Notes under the pieces: model-generated | What the model was told of the DNA's origin: nothing | What the model saw: only the letters and a program-made list of their open reading frames with translations | Databases searched by the model: none | NCBI RefSeq assembly: GCF_030247195.1 | Contig: NC_080672.1 | Location: forward strand, 354,266,413 to 354,330,412 | Length of the DNA stretch: 64,000 nucleotides | Direction of reading: 5' to 3' | Origin: Topomyia yanbarensis | Lineage: Eukaryota > Arthropoda > Insecta > Diptera > Culicidae | Part shown: one piece after another, positions 11,197-23,640 of the stretch | Layout: every line of letters starts with the position of its first letter | How positions within the stretch are numbered: the first letter of the stretch is position 1 | Translations under genes and position numbers: made by a program

Positions 11197-12150
11197 ATTT
11201 TCCAAATGTATATTGAAAGATGTTAGGAAATGCGGGAGACTCAATCGAGTGACAACAATAAACCAACATACGTTAGTTTATTGTTGACACAAAAACGTAA
11301 TACGTTTTATTATCACTTTCCTCAGCGAAAGTGTAAGTGCCACCTAAACAAACCGAAAAAGGTTACAAAACACGCGGCATCATTCAAAGCAGAACTAACA
11401 ACACAGTACGGCATTTAAAATGTGTCTAGACATTTTTGCCAGGACGGAATACATATATGATGTAGCCTAGTATGTTGTCCTAATTTCATTATGATCATCA
11501 GTAAATACCAACTGGACTAAACCAGTAACCAACCAGTAAGGCCAATTTGCTCTTTCGCTCGGGTGTCGTGTGAATTTGCGTCAGTTTGAAAACAGATTTG
11601 TGTATCGAGGACAACTCAACCTTTCCCACTCGGCCACAATAATTTCGTGGAGATACGAAATTTGAACAGCCTTGACTGTGGTCATCAACACAAACAGCCG
11701 AAAAATTAAAAGCCAAATTAGATGTTGCTATATAGCACTTGTATGTTGTCTTCGTCATGCGCATATATTTATTCGATCGATATTATCATCGAAATTCCTG
11801 GCACGTGGCATTTAATCCTATAGATAATCTAGATAGTATACATGTCGTCTTACCTTTGAAATATTCTCCAATGATGGTCATCTAGATTACAGTATTCATC
11901 TTCTCATAGTGGGATCATGGATCATGGCCCGAAAATTATTATTAATTACCTCTAAAATTAAGGCTACAACCATTAACTGATTTCCATTTCCTTCAGAAAT
12001 GTATTATTAGTGTAACAAATTAGCTCGGTTACAAATCTCGTCAAACCACTTCAAAGCAATGTTATTTATTTTCAAACACGATTTGTAAATCTTACCCAAA
12101 CTAGCCTAATTGACTGATATTCTGCATTTTTTTTGCGATTCTATTTTCAG
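11197..12150. other. Upstream flank of the transporter gene
   Basis: No gene recognised. A good 3' splice-site sequence (ctattttcag, ending at 12150) marks the point where the sequence turns GC-richer. It may be the acceptor of a 5' UTR exon whose partner lies outside recognisable sequence. Confidence 0.3.
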
Positions 12151-13535
12151 ACATTTTGTACAGCACGTCACAAAATACCAGGCGAGCACATTCGCCACCG
12201 GTCGGCATCGGAAAAACAGTTGCGAGCGTCGCTTTGTTGTGCGCGGAAGAAAACAGAGTTTCGTTAAAAATAAATCCAACCAGAAATCAAGAGGGGTGAA
12301 GATCTCACGCGCGTCACCAGTAACAGCCGTCGTTTGTGAAGAAGTGTAAAGGAAAATCACTCAGTCACCTCCCTCTCTCTCTCTCTCGCTAGAGAAAAAG
12401 TTTAAACAAGTATCCCGTTCCGAATATCGCAGTGACTTTGAAACTTTTGCCATTCCCAGTTAGGAAGTGCGATTGCAAACAGCCCCTGAGTCCAGTGTTT
12501 GATTCCAGAACAATGTGGGACACCTTCAAGGGGAAGAAAGCCTGACACGACTAGTTTCGTGAGTCCGTGAACTCTGCAAGCAGCATAGTGATTGTAATTC
12601 TCTCCTTCCCTGCGAGGGGAGCTTTCAAAATCGCGCGTACCTATAGCAATTACGCAAGGATCTCAGACAAACGTTCGTGGATTGGCCAGCCCGGCACGTA
12701 ATCGGCTTGATGAAAAGAAAACCAGTGCTAACCGAATTGAACCAACTCATAGCGATACCTATGTATTGCAGCAGGGATTTTCCCAGCACAGTGAGCAATT
12801 GTCAGCGGTACACCGCCAAGGATCCCCGCCTTAGATCTAGCCAAGTTAAGTTGTCGACGTTAATACGACCGGATAAGACCACCACCCGCCAGCCTAGTTG
12901 AAAGAGTCCAATCAATAATCTCCTAATAAACAGTGATTACCCACGGGTGAACACACCTACAAAGCATAGTAAGCGATACGTTGTGTGTCTGTGTATGTGC
13001 CGATCGAAAGCAAAGCCTACTGAAAGCGCATATATATAATAAGAGTGAAAGATCATTAGCCACGGAAGCGTCGTTGTTTATGAGCTACTCGCAACGGAAC
13101 AGAAGATCGCACCAACCGGAGAACGACGTGTTCGATTAGTTTCGAGTTCTATTATCATTTCGCTAGACGCACATGTAAACAGAACCCTCCCGCGGAGGAT
13201 TGTGACGCTACTGTTCGGAACCGTTCTCTCTAGCTATTTTGTATGTTTCAATATTATCACGTGCAAAGCCAACGATTTAATGTGTTTCGTCAACTGCCAA
13301 CAACATTTGGAAACTCTTCCATTAGGATTGCTGTATTTAGGGTTTTAAATTGAATCGAGCAGATACAAAACGTGACAATACAGTACCGGCAGTCAGGTTC
13401 ACCACCAACGGTCAAAGCGTGTTTGGCGCGCAACCAATTTTTTTTTGGCTGTCGAACATTTTATAACAGAAACAAGTGGGACCACATCCCGTCGGAACAA
13501 AATTTATTATTAGTAATAACAAGTACGCGAGCAAA
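12151..13535 (+). other. Probable 5' UTR / promoter region of the MCT gene
   Basis: GC content rises and transposon remains stop, as expected for transcribed or regulatory sequence. A CT microsatellite lies at 12373-12387. A TATA-like stretch (tatatataat) lies at 13031-13040, with an insect-initiator-like tcatt about 20 bp downstream, but the spacing is not ideal. An in-frame stop at 13464 precedes the first ATG at 13536. If transcription starts near 12151, the leader is about 1.4 kb. No experimental start site can be inferred. Confidence 0.35.
12373..12387. repeat. CT dinucleotide microsatellite
   Basis: Seven to eight CT units in the presumed 5' UTR or promoter. On the plus strand it is a pyrimidine run, which is common near insect promoters. 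Confidence 0.6.
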
Positions 13536-15362
13536 ATGGTGGTCGAAATTCAGATCACCGATCCTAGCAATAAGAGCTTCATGGTTCGAAACAACACCGA
13601 CAATCAGCTGAATAATAACAACTACAATAGTGATAACAACAATTACAACGCCAATGCTCGTTTTGGGAAGGAGGAGCTGGAGGCACTTAAAACGACCTTG
13701 CTCAACTCGAACGAGGTGACATTTTGTAATTTGTCGGACGATGAAAAGGATGAGGATCACCCAATGATGTCTCAGCTGACGGTGGTCGATGCCAAGCGAA
13801 AGAAGCGCCTGAATTCGGACAACTCGGAAGCGGATTCGATCCTTTCCTCCTGCCAGGAACCGGTGAAAAAGAACAAACCTAAAATCCCAGATGGTGGTTA
13901 TGGCTGGGTGGTGGTCTTTGCATCGGTGATGATCTCACTCATTATGGATGGTGTTTCGTTCTCCTTCGGGTTGATGTATACCGAATGGTTGGACTATTTC
14001 GGAGAGTCTAAATCTAAAACCGCATGGGTTGGTTCGCTGTTTATTGCCGTCCCCTTACTTGTAGGACCAATAATGTCGAATCTAGTTGATCGATACGGTT
14101 GCCAAAAGATGACTATGTTAGGAGGTTTTGTCGCAACGTGCGGGTTCGCCCTTGCCTCAATTTGCACGAGTGTTGAACAGTTGTACTTCACGTTCGGTAT
14201 CCTTGCTGGATTGGGTTTAGGAGTTGGATATGTGACAGCCGTGGTCTCGATCGCTTTCTGGTTTGATAAGAGACGAACGTTTGCGACTGGAATCGGTGCC
14301 TCCGGAACAGGCATCGGTACCTTCCTGTACGCCCCATTCACGCAGTGGTTGATTGAAATATTTGGATGGCGAGGTACTACTTTGATCCTTGCCGGAACCC
14401 TTTTCAATTTGTGTGTGATGGGTGCTCTTTTACGCGATCCAGACTGGATGATCGAGGAAAGCAAACTGGAAAGTCGCTCTCAAAGCATGCAAACCTTTTC
14501 CAACTCGAGCGTCTGCCTGGATGAACTGAAGAAAATGATCGAAACTGGTGTCCCACGAGAACACCTCTTGGATACGCTGGTAACTAACGTGAACACCGAA
14601 GCGAATCAAGTTATTGCGCCAGAAAATCCAGCCCTGTCAAAAAAATATCAAAGTGAACTAACACTGCCCACATTTTTAAAGCTCGATCAAGAGCAAGTTC
14701 AACCACACCCTCGAAGTGGCAGTCGCCGTTCCCTTCGACAAACTATCCTCGTTAAAGAAACCTTCCCAAAGTTGGAAGAACATCCATCACCGCCGAGCGA
14801 AGAAACAAAGCCTACGCATGCTACACTTGCTAGCTCCGAAACCCTAAACTCCCAAGAAAAAATATCCAGTTATGCCGAAAACGTCGATCCGGATCACAAA
14901 ACATCCTTGGAAACCCTGAGCGTGGCATCGCTGGAAGAAGCCTACCTCAGTGCGCACCGTCAAAAGGAACTGCGTGACTCTCGGGCAGCTCTAAGCTCGT
15001 GGTCACTGGATGAGAAATCCGTTGCAGCGAAGGAAGATTTAGACGATCGGCGATCGTTCCGCAAAACTTCGCTGGATGTAGTGTACGAAAATGAAATCTT
15101 CAACCCGAATGTCAACACCGCCGTCACGCTTTTGGTGCCCAAGCAGAAAAAGCTGGAACCGAAGCACAATCTGAAACGATCGAACACCCACCCAACCCAC
15201 CAGGCGAGATATTCTAACTTCCTGAAGGACATTCGAGTACACAAGAACTCGATTCACTATCGAGGGGCGCTGCTACATACGCACCGATACCGCTTGAAGG
15301 CGTCCTCATGTCCGAACATCTATCGAAACTCCATGACTACAATTGCGCGCGAAAAGGAAGAG
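13536..15362 (+). CDS. Monocarboxylate transporter (SLC16/MCT family), exon 1, shared by both isoforms
   Basis: Encodes 609 residues of a plasma-membrane major-facilitator transporter expected to co-transport a small monocarboxylate-type solute with H+. The substrate cannot be told from sequence. The start is ATG 13536, the first in frame after a stop at 13464, with a good insect context (caaaATGg). Residues 19-40 are Asn-rich. The family signature DGGYGWVV begins at residue 119, entering TM1. FWFDKRRTFATGIG at 241-254 is the conserved TM4-5 region motif. TM6 ends at RDPDW (300-304). Residues from about 305 to the exon end form one continuous hydrophilic, Ser/Glu/Lys-rich loop, far longer than in typical MCTs. 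The exon ends in phase 0 before GTGAGT at 15363. The C-terminal half is supplied by cassette A or B downstream. Confidence 0.93.
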
Positions 15363-16884
15363 GTGAGTGACGTTGTTTTGCTATGTGATTTTATTTATTT
15401 TTTTGGTACTTTGCGTTTAAGGGAGTGCATGGTAGTTTGTAGGTGGTTGGGATACCGGGCGTCTCCGTTAAAATTGAAATAATGGTGCTTGTAGAATTCC
15501 ATCTGTATAGTTTTCCATTTCGGGTACCACATTTGCACATTATTACACTCACTTAGTACTTGCACAATTGGAGCTATCGTAAGAGCTAGTAGTTTCCTTG
15601 GTTACAGTTGCAATATTTGAATAATTATTATACCATCGAAACAGATTATCGTTGTGCCTTCTTGTGTCTGTCGGTCAAGAGTAAGTTTTTTCGTACAAAT
15701 GTTTTGCAGATTTCTTAGACCGATTTGGAATGGTGTTGCATGTAGTACCTTAGAAATGGTTTCTAAATGCCCTCATTCCCCCGAACGACATTTCCGTATG
15801 CAATTATAGGTTGTTTATAATTCTCTTTGCATGTATCGGAATGCAATCTGTCCGGAATAGTGATACAACTGTTGTTTAAAAACCAAAGTTGTGCATATGG
15901 AATATCCTATCTAATTGTTGTTTATATTTGAAATGATTGGTGCTGGAAACAAATGCTCGAATACGTTTTATTTAGAATTCAAACCGAAGTTTGCATAATA
16001 CTTCCCTGTTTTAAAATGATTGCTTTATTTATGTTTTCGATTGTGTGTCTGTGCATTGTCGAATTTCGAGATATAACTGATTGTCATTTGTTTTCGATCA
16101 AGTATTCAAAAAAGAGAATTTATTTCACTCAAAAGAGTTCGTTATACTTTGTTCTCCAAATTGAATTGTTAACTCGAAAATTGACTCGTCATTAAATCAC
16201 TCATCGAAATGTTGAACATATTTGAATAAGAAAATAGCCTGAATGCATTGCTGCTATACACAATTTTCCGAAGCACAGCCAGACAGTTCCGGCTGTCCTT
16301 CGCCAGTCAATTGCCTCTGACGGTCGAGGCCAAGCTTGACTGAAGATTGATCGTGAGACAACTCGTGTCTAGCGTGTTTTTTGTCTGCCAGAAACGTTTT
16401 GCTTTCAACAGTTATTTTTACAGAAGAAGATTTAATATTTTAATTGCCAAGGTTAAAAAATGGCGACATTAATCCAAACACACACTTTTTATATTTCCAT
16501 TAAATGTAAAGATGTCATAGACTACAAGGTAAAACAGCAGCTGGGAGAGGTAAATTCAAAGGATGTCTCATTTTCGTTCTGTTCTGGGTGCGAGCTGAGT
16601 ACTGGCTGTTCGACATTCACCATTAATAAAAAATACGGTACAGATTTTCAGATAACAAATGTTACTTTGCTGAGTTTAGTTTCTAATTTTACTCTAAATT
16701 TGTGGGAAAATGCTGAATTCAGTCTACATTTTTATCGCAGTACCCGTAATTACCCACCGCACAAAGAACTTGACCAATCTGAGTATCTGATTTATTCCAA
16801 CATATCCCTACTGATCTTCTCGAGCTAGTTTCTGCTAGCATTTCACTGAAATTGAAAAACCAATGCAATAAAAGAGCGTGGTTA
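15363..16884. other. Intron 1, proximal part
   Basis: Starts with the donor GTGAGT. If intron 1 were retained, the frame would read on to a stop at 15480-15482, giving a protein with only the first six membrane segments. At 16260-16380 composition turns locally GC-rich, and an ATG in good context follows at 16460 (see the ORF entry). Otherwise no gene or repeat is recognised. Confidence 0.5.
16460..16828 (+). other. Unassigned intronic ORF, 122 codons
   Basis: Opens with ATG in a favourable context (aaaaaATGgcg). It is Cys-containing and has no signal peptide, repeat or motif I know. The region just upstream ends in a splice-acceptor-like tttttacag (near 16420). It could be an unannotated exon, a transposon scrap or chance. 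Codon usage is AT-rich like the intron, which favours chance. Confidence 0.12.
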
Positions 16885-17640
16885 GCGACTTTTCCGAAAC
16901 CTATAACTTGCTAGAAATTTTTACAAAAATGTTACTACGATTTCAAGATAGAAAGGTTACAGTAATCACAGAAATTTATTAATTCTGTCAGCACTGTAAA
17001 TGTACCACCAACACTTTCGTTTTGATCCTACATATCTCAGGACCCGTGCATCGCAGTGACTTGTAATTTTCGATAAAAGTTTTATAAATTACATAAAGGT
17101 AGTTTGGAAGTCAAAATAAAAAATTGCTATTGCCAAAAGTTCGTTCGAAATCATTCTACGAAGTGAAAATGTTACATGAATCAATTTTTAAGAAGGAACC
17201 TAAAACAATTCACAGGCTAATAATTCTAATGCAAACTTCAAATTTTTATACTGCCACAGAAAATTCTTGTTGATCGAGATTCAAATAAACGGTGGTTTAT
17301 TTACGTGTTTTGTATCTATCATGGCAATTGATTGGGCAAATGCAATAAAAATGTAATGGTATCAGAATGGTCAAATCTCATTGAAAGGCAACTTGAATTA
17401 GTTTTTCGAATACCCAACTAAGTTCGTGTGATTCACAAAATCATTCGGAAATTTTTTTTCGAAGACACCAAGTCTTTGCGATAAACATATTCTGAGATAT
17501 TTGGGATTGAAACGTACGTGTTTGGTGGTACATTTGCAGTGTTGACAGAAATAATAAATTTCTGCGATTAACCCTTTTTGCCTTAAAATCGTAATCTGAC
17601 TTATTTCAAAAATCCTAGCTAGTTACGGTTTTAGCTAAAG
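16885..17640. mobile_element. Foldback element, about 185-bp arms
   Basis: Arms 16885-17070 and 17455-17640 are imperfect inverted copies. The best block is aaatgtaccaccaa near 17007 with its inverse ttggtggtacattt near 17522. The spacer is about 385 bp with no coding sequence. Confidence 0.6.
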
Positions 17641-20600
17641 TTGTTAATTACATTTTGGACAAACTTTTTATAGGATTAGTTTTTTTGGTTTGAGTGAAAT
17701 AGCGATCTGACTGTTCGACGCACGAAGGCAGTGTTCCCCATATTAATTTCCATACATACTTTAAACGCCATGTGCTACTGTCCCCAAAATTTTCAAGGTA
17801 ATTGGGGACCACAAAAGTAACTCAAAAATTGCAGTAGTCGAAAAAGGCATATGTCGAGGTACTCTAATGCATATGCTTTAATGAGCAGTATACTACCAAT
17901 AAAGGCGTAAGAGTCTCATATGGATTTTTGTCGAAAATGATTTATCTGTTGGATTCTGTATCACCACTGAATCACAATGCACAAATTGATTACCAGGTTT
18001 ATTTAGAAAATATCGAAAGAAAATACCAAAGCATGGTTGTCCCAACCATAAGGCTCAATAAAAATGTAAATCTTAAACAGCGTTTTTGTCAGCTTGCTGC
18101 TTTTCTATAAGGGACTATTTTGCTTTTATGGGCTGTAATTGTAGCATCTTGACAAGTTCGGTCATAAAGGTCATAAATCAGCAAGCCCCTGTATATCTTG
18201 ATGAATCAGTTTGTGCAAGTTGTGAGTTCAAGACGAAAACAGAAGCTTTGTGACCTCAGCTTCATATCTCCTGACCCTAATAGTTTTTTCGCACTCGATC
18301 GTGGAATTTTCGAAAACTAATTCTAATTTCGTTTATGCAAGTGTGTAAGGCAAGGTTCGTTCGAATTTGTTATTTGGAAATCTGTGTAGGTTTTAAATCC
18401 TGTGCAGGAAATTGAAGATCTGGTAAAATCAGACTAATCTGCGCAGCTTGTTTCGAGGGGACAACATACAGTGATTCTCATTGTCACTTTTTCACGAAAT
18501 TTGAACACTTTTTCTTGAGCTACTACTACTTGATATTATGTTCGGATTAGCATTTACAAGGGGCGGATCCAGAAAGAATTTTTGAAGAGTCTGAAATTTT
18601 GATTTTGAAATGAACAGTGTACAAAACGTAATTCGTTAATTTAACAGCAATCATTGTAATAATTTGGTTTGAAATGATTTTGAGTTTGAAACCAATTTCA
18701 AATTTCTAAACAGGATTTGCAGTATACAATTTAACTAATTCTAAAATAATTTCAAAATGCAAGATGGTTACTTCCGATTCAGCAAAATTTTCCATCGCTT
18801 CAAAAATATGGATATTGTTGGAATGGGATTGATGAATAGATAACGAATATCGATGTCTGAATTGATTCAAAATTGGCGACATCCGGTTCAACCTTACATC
18901 AACATATGGGCATTTACGGAATGAGGTTGACAAGTAGATGACGCCAATCGAGGTCTGAGGCCATTTCAAAATCACAAATGACAATTAAGCAAAAGCAATA
19001 GTGTTATCGTGAATGTTGCTCAATCAGAACTCGACATTTAGGATTGTAAAATGGCATCAAATATTGATTTTAATCAGCTGATCACCGAGTCTGTTCCAAT
19101 AACATCCATGACGTTGAGGTTATTGTAAAAAATTGCTCAAGCGAAAATCACCATCTTAGGCTTTCAAATATCGCTAAATATCACTCGTCAATTCCTGTTC
19201 CAAATATTTTCGTAGAGTTAGGGTTATTGAGAACCGAAATTCGCCATCTTGGGATTTAAAATGGTGTCACACATTAATTTCCGTCATCTTCTCGTCAAGA
19301 CCCATTACGGAGACAACGAATCTTGATCCTAATAAAATGATTTATTCCTTAAAAGAATGCGATTTTCCTATAAAATGTAATTTCAAATTCAGTTTCACAA
19401 TTTCGCAACTTTTTTACATACACTTAGCGATCTAGCTTCGGCTCAAATTTTCTGGCAATGCTGTCTATTCCGAACGAAATAACCCTGTATATATTATGAT
19501 TGATGTTAGTTCAGAGTTAGGCGGAGACACTGAACGGAGCCAATTGAACATGTCAAATGCCGGAGTTAATCGAGTATGACGTCATATAACATTTTCTCTT
19601 TGGATGTATATAAAGAAGGTGTTGTGATTATGGCGATAATTATTTTACATTTTTCTTGTGTTATCGAGCATAGAGAAACGAAAAAAAGTATATTTCTTAT
19701 GTAGTACAGAGAGGTATTCGCTCAAGTATAAAATCACAACATATCTTCGAATTCGTTTCGCTACATGTAAAACTTTGACTCACGACGTGAATGATGAAAC
19801 TATTAAGCTAGAGCTTGAACATTTGCATGGGATGCCAGTGTTTTCTTCCTGAAATAAGAGCTGCAAGTTTTCCAGCTTTTGTGTGCGCCCAACTATGAAT
19901 ATAGTAACTATAGATTGATGTTGTTATCCGAATCGAATTTAGGTATAAATTATTACCTCAATGCGTACACTGACCTATGCCAATAATAACTTAGCCTACT
20001 GAGCGCGGCGTTAACGCGCACCACGGCGCACAGTAGCGCCTAGCTGGACAAAGCCTAAAAATTTTATTTTGGTCTTTTCATAATTTATCTTTTTTTCTGG
20101 TTGTAAACAGATTGAATAGAATCAAAATATTAAGTTTTAAGGGCGAAAGTTCGACTTTTTACAGAGCTTCTAAGGTGGAATGGATGATAAATTCTGAAAA
20201 AAACTGTATTCAAACCTAATAAATATATCTTTTAGTAAAGATTCCGATTAGGGTTGAAGATCGACCTATTTAAGATTTGCGATTGCTGAAAAGGTGGACT
20301 GAATTTTAATATAAGAAATGCCAAATGGATCTTACGCTGCTCACAGTTTAGATTAATGTCTATCGCAGCAAATGAGGTCGTTTCTGTTCGTTATTATAAG
20401 GTATATGGTAATGAGGTAAAAAGGTAAGCTATTAACTTAAATGTCATGAAGCACTAAAAACGAGTCAATTCCATGCGCACTTGCCGACGGGAAAGTACCT
20501 CGGAGTGCACCGCTAGGTCTCTGTCATTTTGAAATGGGTCATTGGAAAATCGGCAGAGCTAACACCTCCTACATCCCGAAATCAAGTTATTTGCATGAGG

Positions 20601-20870
20601 AAGCCAGACCATATGCAGAAATTTTTTTCTCATAATGCCACTGCCGGCCAGTGGGATTTGAAAGGTTAGCAGACCCGCACATCCCAGTCTATAGTGCGAA
20701 TGTGGACTGTAGCATAAGCTGCCACACTGATGGCGTTGGCTCTTTCGTTATCCACAGCTTGCTTGTGTTCTCGAAGCAGGACTTTGAATTTTTGACGGGT
20801 TTTGCTAATACACACTACGTGGCCATCTTTAGAAGGGATTTAGTAGATTTTTGATCGACAGGAACCTTGC
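17641..20870. other. Intron 1, gene-free stretch
   Basis: AT-rich. Between 18770 and 19300 there are several loosely similar blocks of the gccatctt / caaaatgg type that also occur near 34810-35000, suggesting an old low-grade repeat. No open frame has a recognisable family. Confidence 0.35.
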
Positions 20871-21065
20871 CCTTGAGGTCTTGAGAGTGTTTCCCAGACC
20901 CTTGACCTGTTGAACTCCTGCCACAACAGAATAAATTTAACAGTAGAGAAGAAAACGGAAGGAAAACTGCCGTTTATAGATCTAGTTGTCACTAGAAAAA
21001 CAAACAATACACTAATGTTCGGGATTTACCGTAAATCGACATCCACGGATCGAGCCATTTCAGGC
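20871..21065 (+). pseudogene. Penelope-like retroelement reverse transcriptase scrap
   Basis: A translated stretch of about 55 residues reads LLNSCHNRINLTVE, then KLPFIDLVVTRK, then FGIYRKSTSTDRAI. The sequence from LPF.D to IYRK.T.TDR is diagnostic of Penelope-like reverse transcriptases. Upstream, a residual VDDFLI near 20842 may be the catalytic box. The rest of the element and any GIY-YIG endonuclease are not recognisable. Confidence 0.7.
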
Positions 21066-21404
21066 CTTGAAAGTACTCGTGGAACCTGAACACGTTTCAA
21101 AGGAGGGGGACGAAATATCAAAAGAAGCTGTATTGAACAGGTATGAAAAGGAATTTGGGAACAAAATTTTAAGACGTTCGAGCCGGATAAAAGAGAGAAC
21201 AGAGAATCTGCTTACCGTTTAACCAGAAAAATGACCAACCCAGTTCAATCCACTAAATACACCATGGTTATCATGTCACATACAAAAGCAGTAACACACT
21301 TAAATCGCATCTTTGTGAGTGTAAACTAAGTTCTTAGACTAGCAAAACTCCATCCCCAAATAATAAAGACATACATGCATAGAAATTTTAAGTTTTCTTT
21401 TTTT

Positions 21405-21640
21405 GCTAGGGGAAAATTTGCCACGGTGTCTTTGTCGAACAACTTTATTCAAAACAATTCGGCATCTGTAAAACTTCGGGATATGAAAGAATGGATTTTT
21501 CCCTTTCATTTGAAAGTAAAATGAAAATATTTTGTCGGGGGTTCTAGAACAACTTTTTATTTTAAAGTTTTTTGATTGAAAACTTAAGTTTTTTACAATT
21601 GGCTTAAATTCAAAGCTCTATATTTGAATGAACGAAAGTA
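21405..21640. repeat. Dispersed repeat D1, copy 1
   Basis: Matches 25030-25225 in inverted orientation. Shared blocks include gaacaactttttattttaaa and catttgaaagtaaaat. No TIR or coding sequence was found, so the boundaries are approximate. Confidence 0.5.
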
Positions 21641-22254
21641 GACAGTTCGAGTCATTGCAATAAACGACGGATTTTATGGCAATTTTGGATTGAGAATCCT
21701 GTTTCCCTCTCGCAGGTTGATGGGATTGACGGTATTGTAAACATCATCAAGCCACACTATATTCAATAGAGTTATCTAAATATAAGGACCTTCGCTCTTT
21801 TTAGTTTTTATTTGCACCAAGTTCTACTACTAGAGGTTAATTAGTTCTCATGTTAATAATCCACCAAACATTATGACTACTGAGGATTTGATTTATATAA
21901 GAAGCCCGCTTCAAGATGTTGATTACAATACGCCTCGATAGTGGTGTGTCGAGGAGGCCGGGAGGGCTGATATGAGCCTTTTGTCTGTTCTATACCTTTC
22001 CTCTATTCACCAGCTCATAACCAACAATCAACCAGTAACAAATAGATAATTGAGAAAGGATGTGCTATGTGTGGTGATTGGCTATTCAAGTATTAGTAGT
22101 GTTTGAAGTACTAATGTATGTCTCATGTGATGATCATAACTTCAGCTGTATCTTGTACCTATCTAATCTATTACGTCTTTCATATATTGTCTTTTATTTC
22201 TTCTTTTCGAGTCCTATACTACCATTCTACACCCGCCTTCAGCTGAATCAACAA

Positions 22255-23640
22255 CGATGGTGATAGTGAACGTCTTAACACTCACACATTCTCAAACGCG
22301 GTCTCAGCGGGAACCTACAAAAATGCCATCGTGCACGCGATTACGAATCGGTCACGTCCGAAAGCCTATCCTTGATCCTAGAAGCCTAGGTCCATGCCTT
22401 CAGCTGGACCAATTAAGAAAATACGCCCATACCTATTAGACAACACGTCTCATGGCGACATGACCGGGAACCCTATCGATATAAACGATCCCACTCTCTG
22501 CCAGAATTCAAACCGCGCGCTGAAAATTTAATATCAGACTCACGGTTCGCGCAACCATTCAAGAACACACGTTACAAAATCACGTCAGCGCACAAACGTT
22601 AGAGCCCCTCGCGATTTTCCAAGCAACCTACGAACTCGCAAACATGATTACACCCCGGTGATAAGGTGAAAATCTCAGCACTCATAAACTTACCAACACG
22701 ATCTCAAGTGTCAACCTACAAACTCCCGCGCTCGCGCCATCATGAATCGGGATCGTCCGGAAGTATCTATCCTCGGTACAAACAATCTAGGTCCTTGTTA
22801 ATTATTAAAAAAAATAATAAAATTGAAAAATAACTACCATATCCACTAGACAAAACGTTCCATGGCGACATGACCGGAAACTCTAGTGGTATGGGGTAAC
22901 TCTCTCCCTGTCAGAATGTGATCCGTACACCGAAAACTAAAGATCAGAATGACGGTCCGCGAATATATAAATCGCCGCAGGATTTCAAAATCGAATTTAT
23001 ACACGCGAAGTCACATACACGCGAGCACACTGGACAAACACGTCAACATACGAACGCTTAAGCCCTTCGCGATCATCTACGCACACCTATGCCCGCGATC
23101 GCGTAAACTTGATAACACTGCGACAATTGTATGAACGTTTTAGTACTTACGAAGTTACAAACGCGATCTCAAACGCCAACCCGCAAATGCGCGATCATGA
23201 ATCGGTCACGTCCGGAAATCTTTAACCTTTATTCTAGCAATTTAGGTCCATACATTCAGTTGGACCAATCAAAAAAAAAATAAAGCTCATATCCACTAGA
23301 CCACGCGTTCTACGACGACATGATTGGGATCTCTAATGATATGGAAGAGCCCACTTCCTTCTGGAATCTGAACCGTACACAAAAAATTAAGTATCAGATT
23401 CACGGTCCGCGCGCGATCATTCTAGAACACACGCGAATATGCGAAAGGCACACGGTTATGAAATAGAATTTATGCACGCGAAGTTACACGTTAGCACACG
23501 CGACATACAAACGCACACGCGATCGAGCACATTAACGTACAAATATTCGAGCCCTTCGCGATGATACACGCGATTCCGAGTCCCTACGCCCGCACATGCC
23601 TGAACCGTACAAAGAATATCACATTCAGAATCACGGCCCG
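22255..23640. repeat. Satellite-like tandem array, three diverged units of about 410-460 bp
   Basis: Two anchor motifs recur in order. Anchor 1 (atgaatcgg or acgaatcgg followed by tcacgtccg or tcgtccgg) lies near 22350, 22745 and 23195. Anchor 2 (gcgacatgaccgg or gacatgattggg) lies near 22456, 22865 and 23314. Units also share cgatctca blocks and a gaccaatcaa- or gaccaattaa-type A-rich stretch. The array is richer in GC and in CG/GC-containing words such as cacgcgat than the surrounding intron. Confidence 0.7.

Noticed and set aside
13476..13535. Upstream extension of MCT exon 1 by 20 codons, starting at GTG
   Set aside because: The first codon is GTG, not ATG, and a stop lies at 13464. The in-frame ATG at 13536 has a good context and is the likely start.
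13994..14464. 156-codon minus-strand frame inside MCT exon 1
   Set aside because: It is the mirror of a well-supported coding exon and has no recognisable motif.
15363..15482. Coding extension of MCT exon 1 past 15362
   Set aside because: A consensus donor GTGAGT lies at 15363 and the downstream exons continue the family sequence in phase. The readthrough sequence has no family resemblance.
22255..23640. CRISPR-like array
   Set aside because: The units are about 400 bp, diverged and without regular spacers, in a eukaryotic intron.
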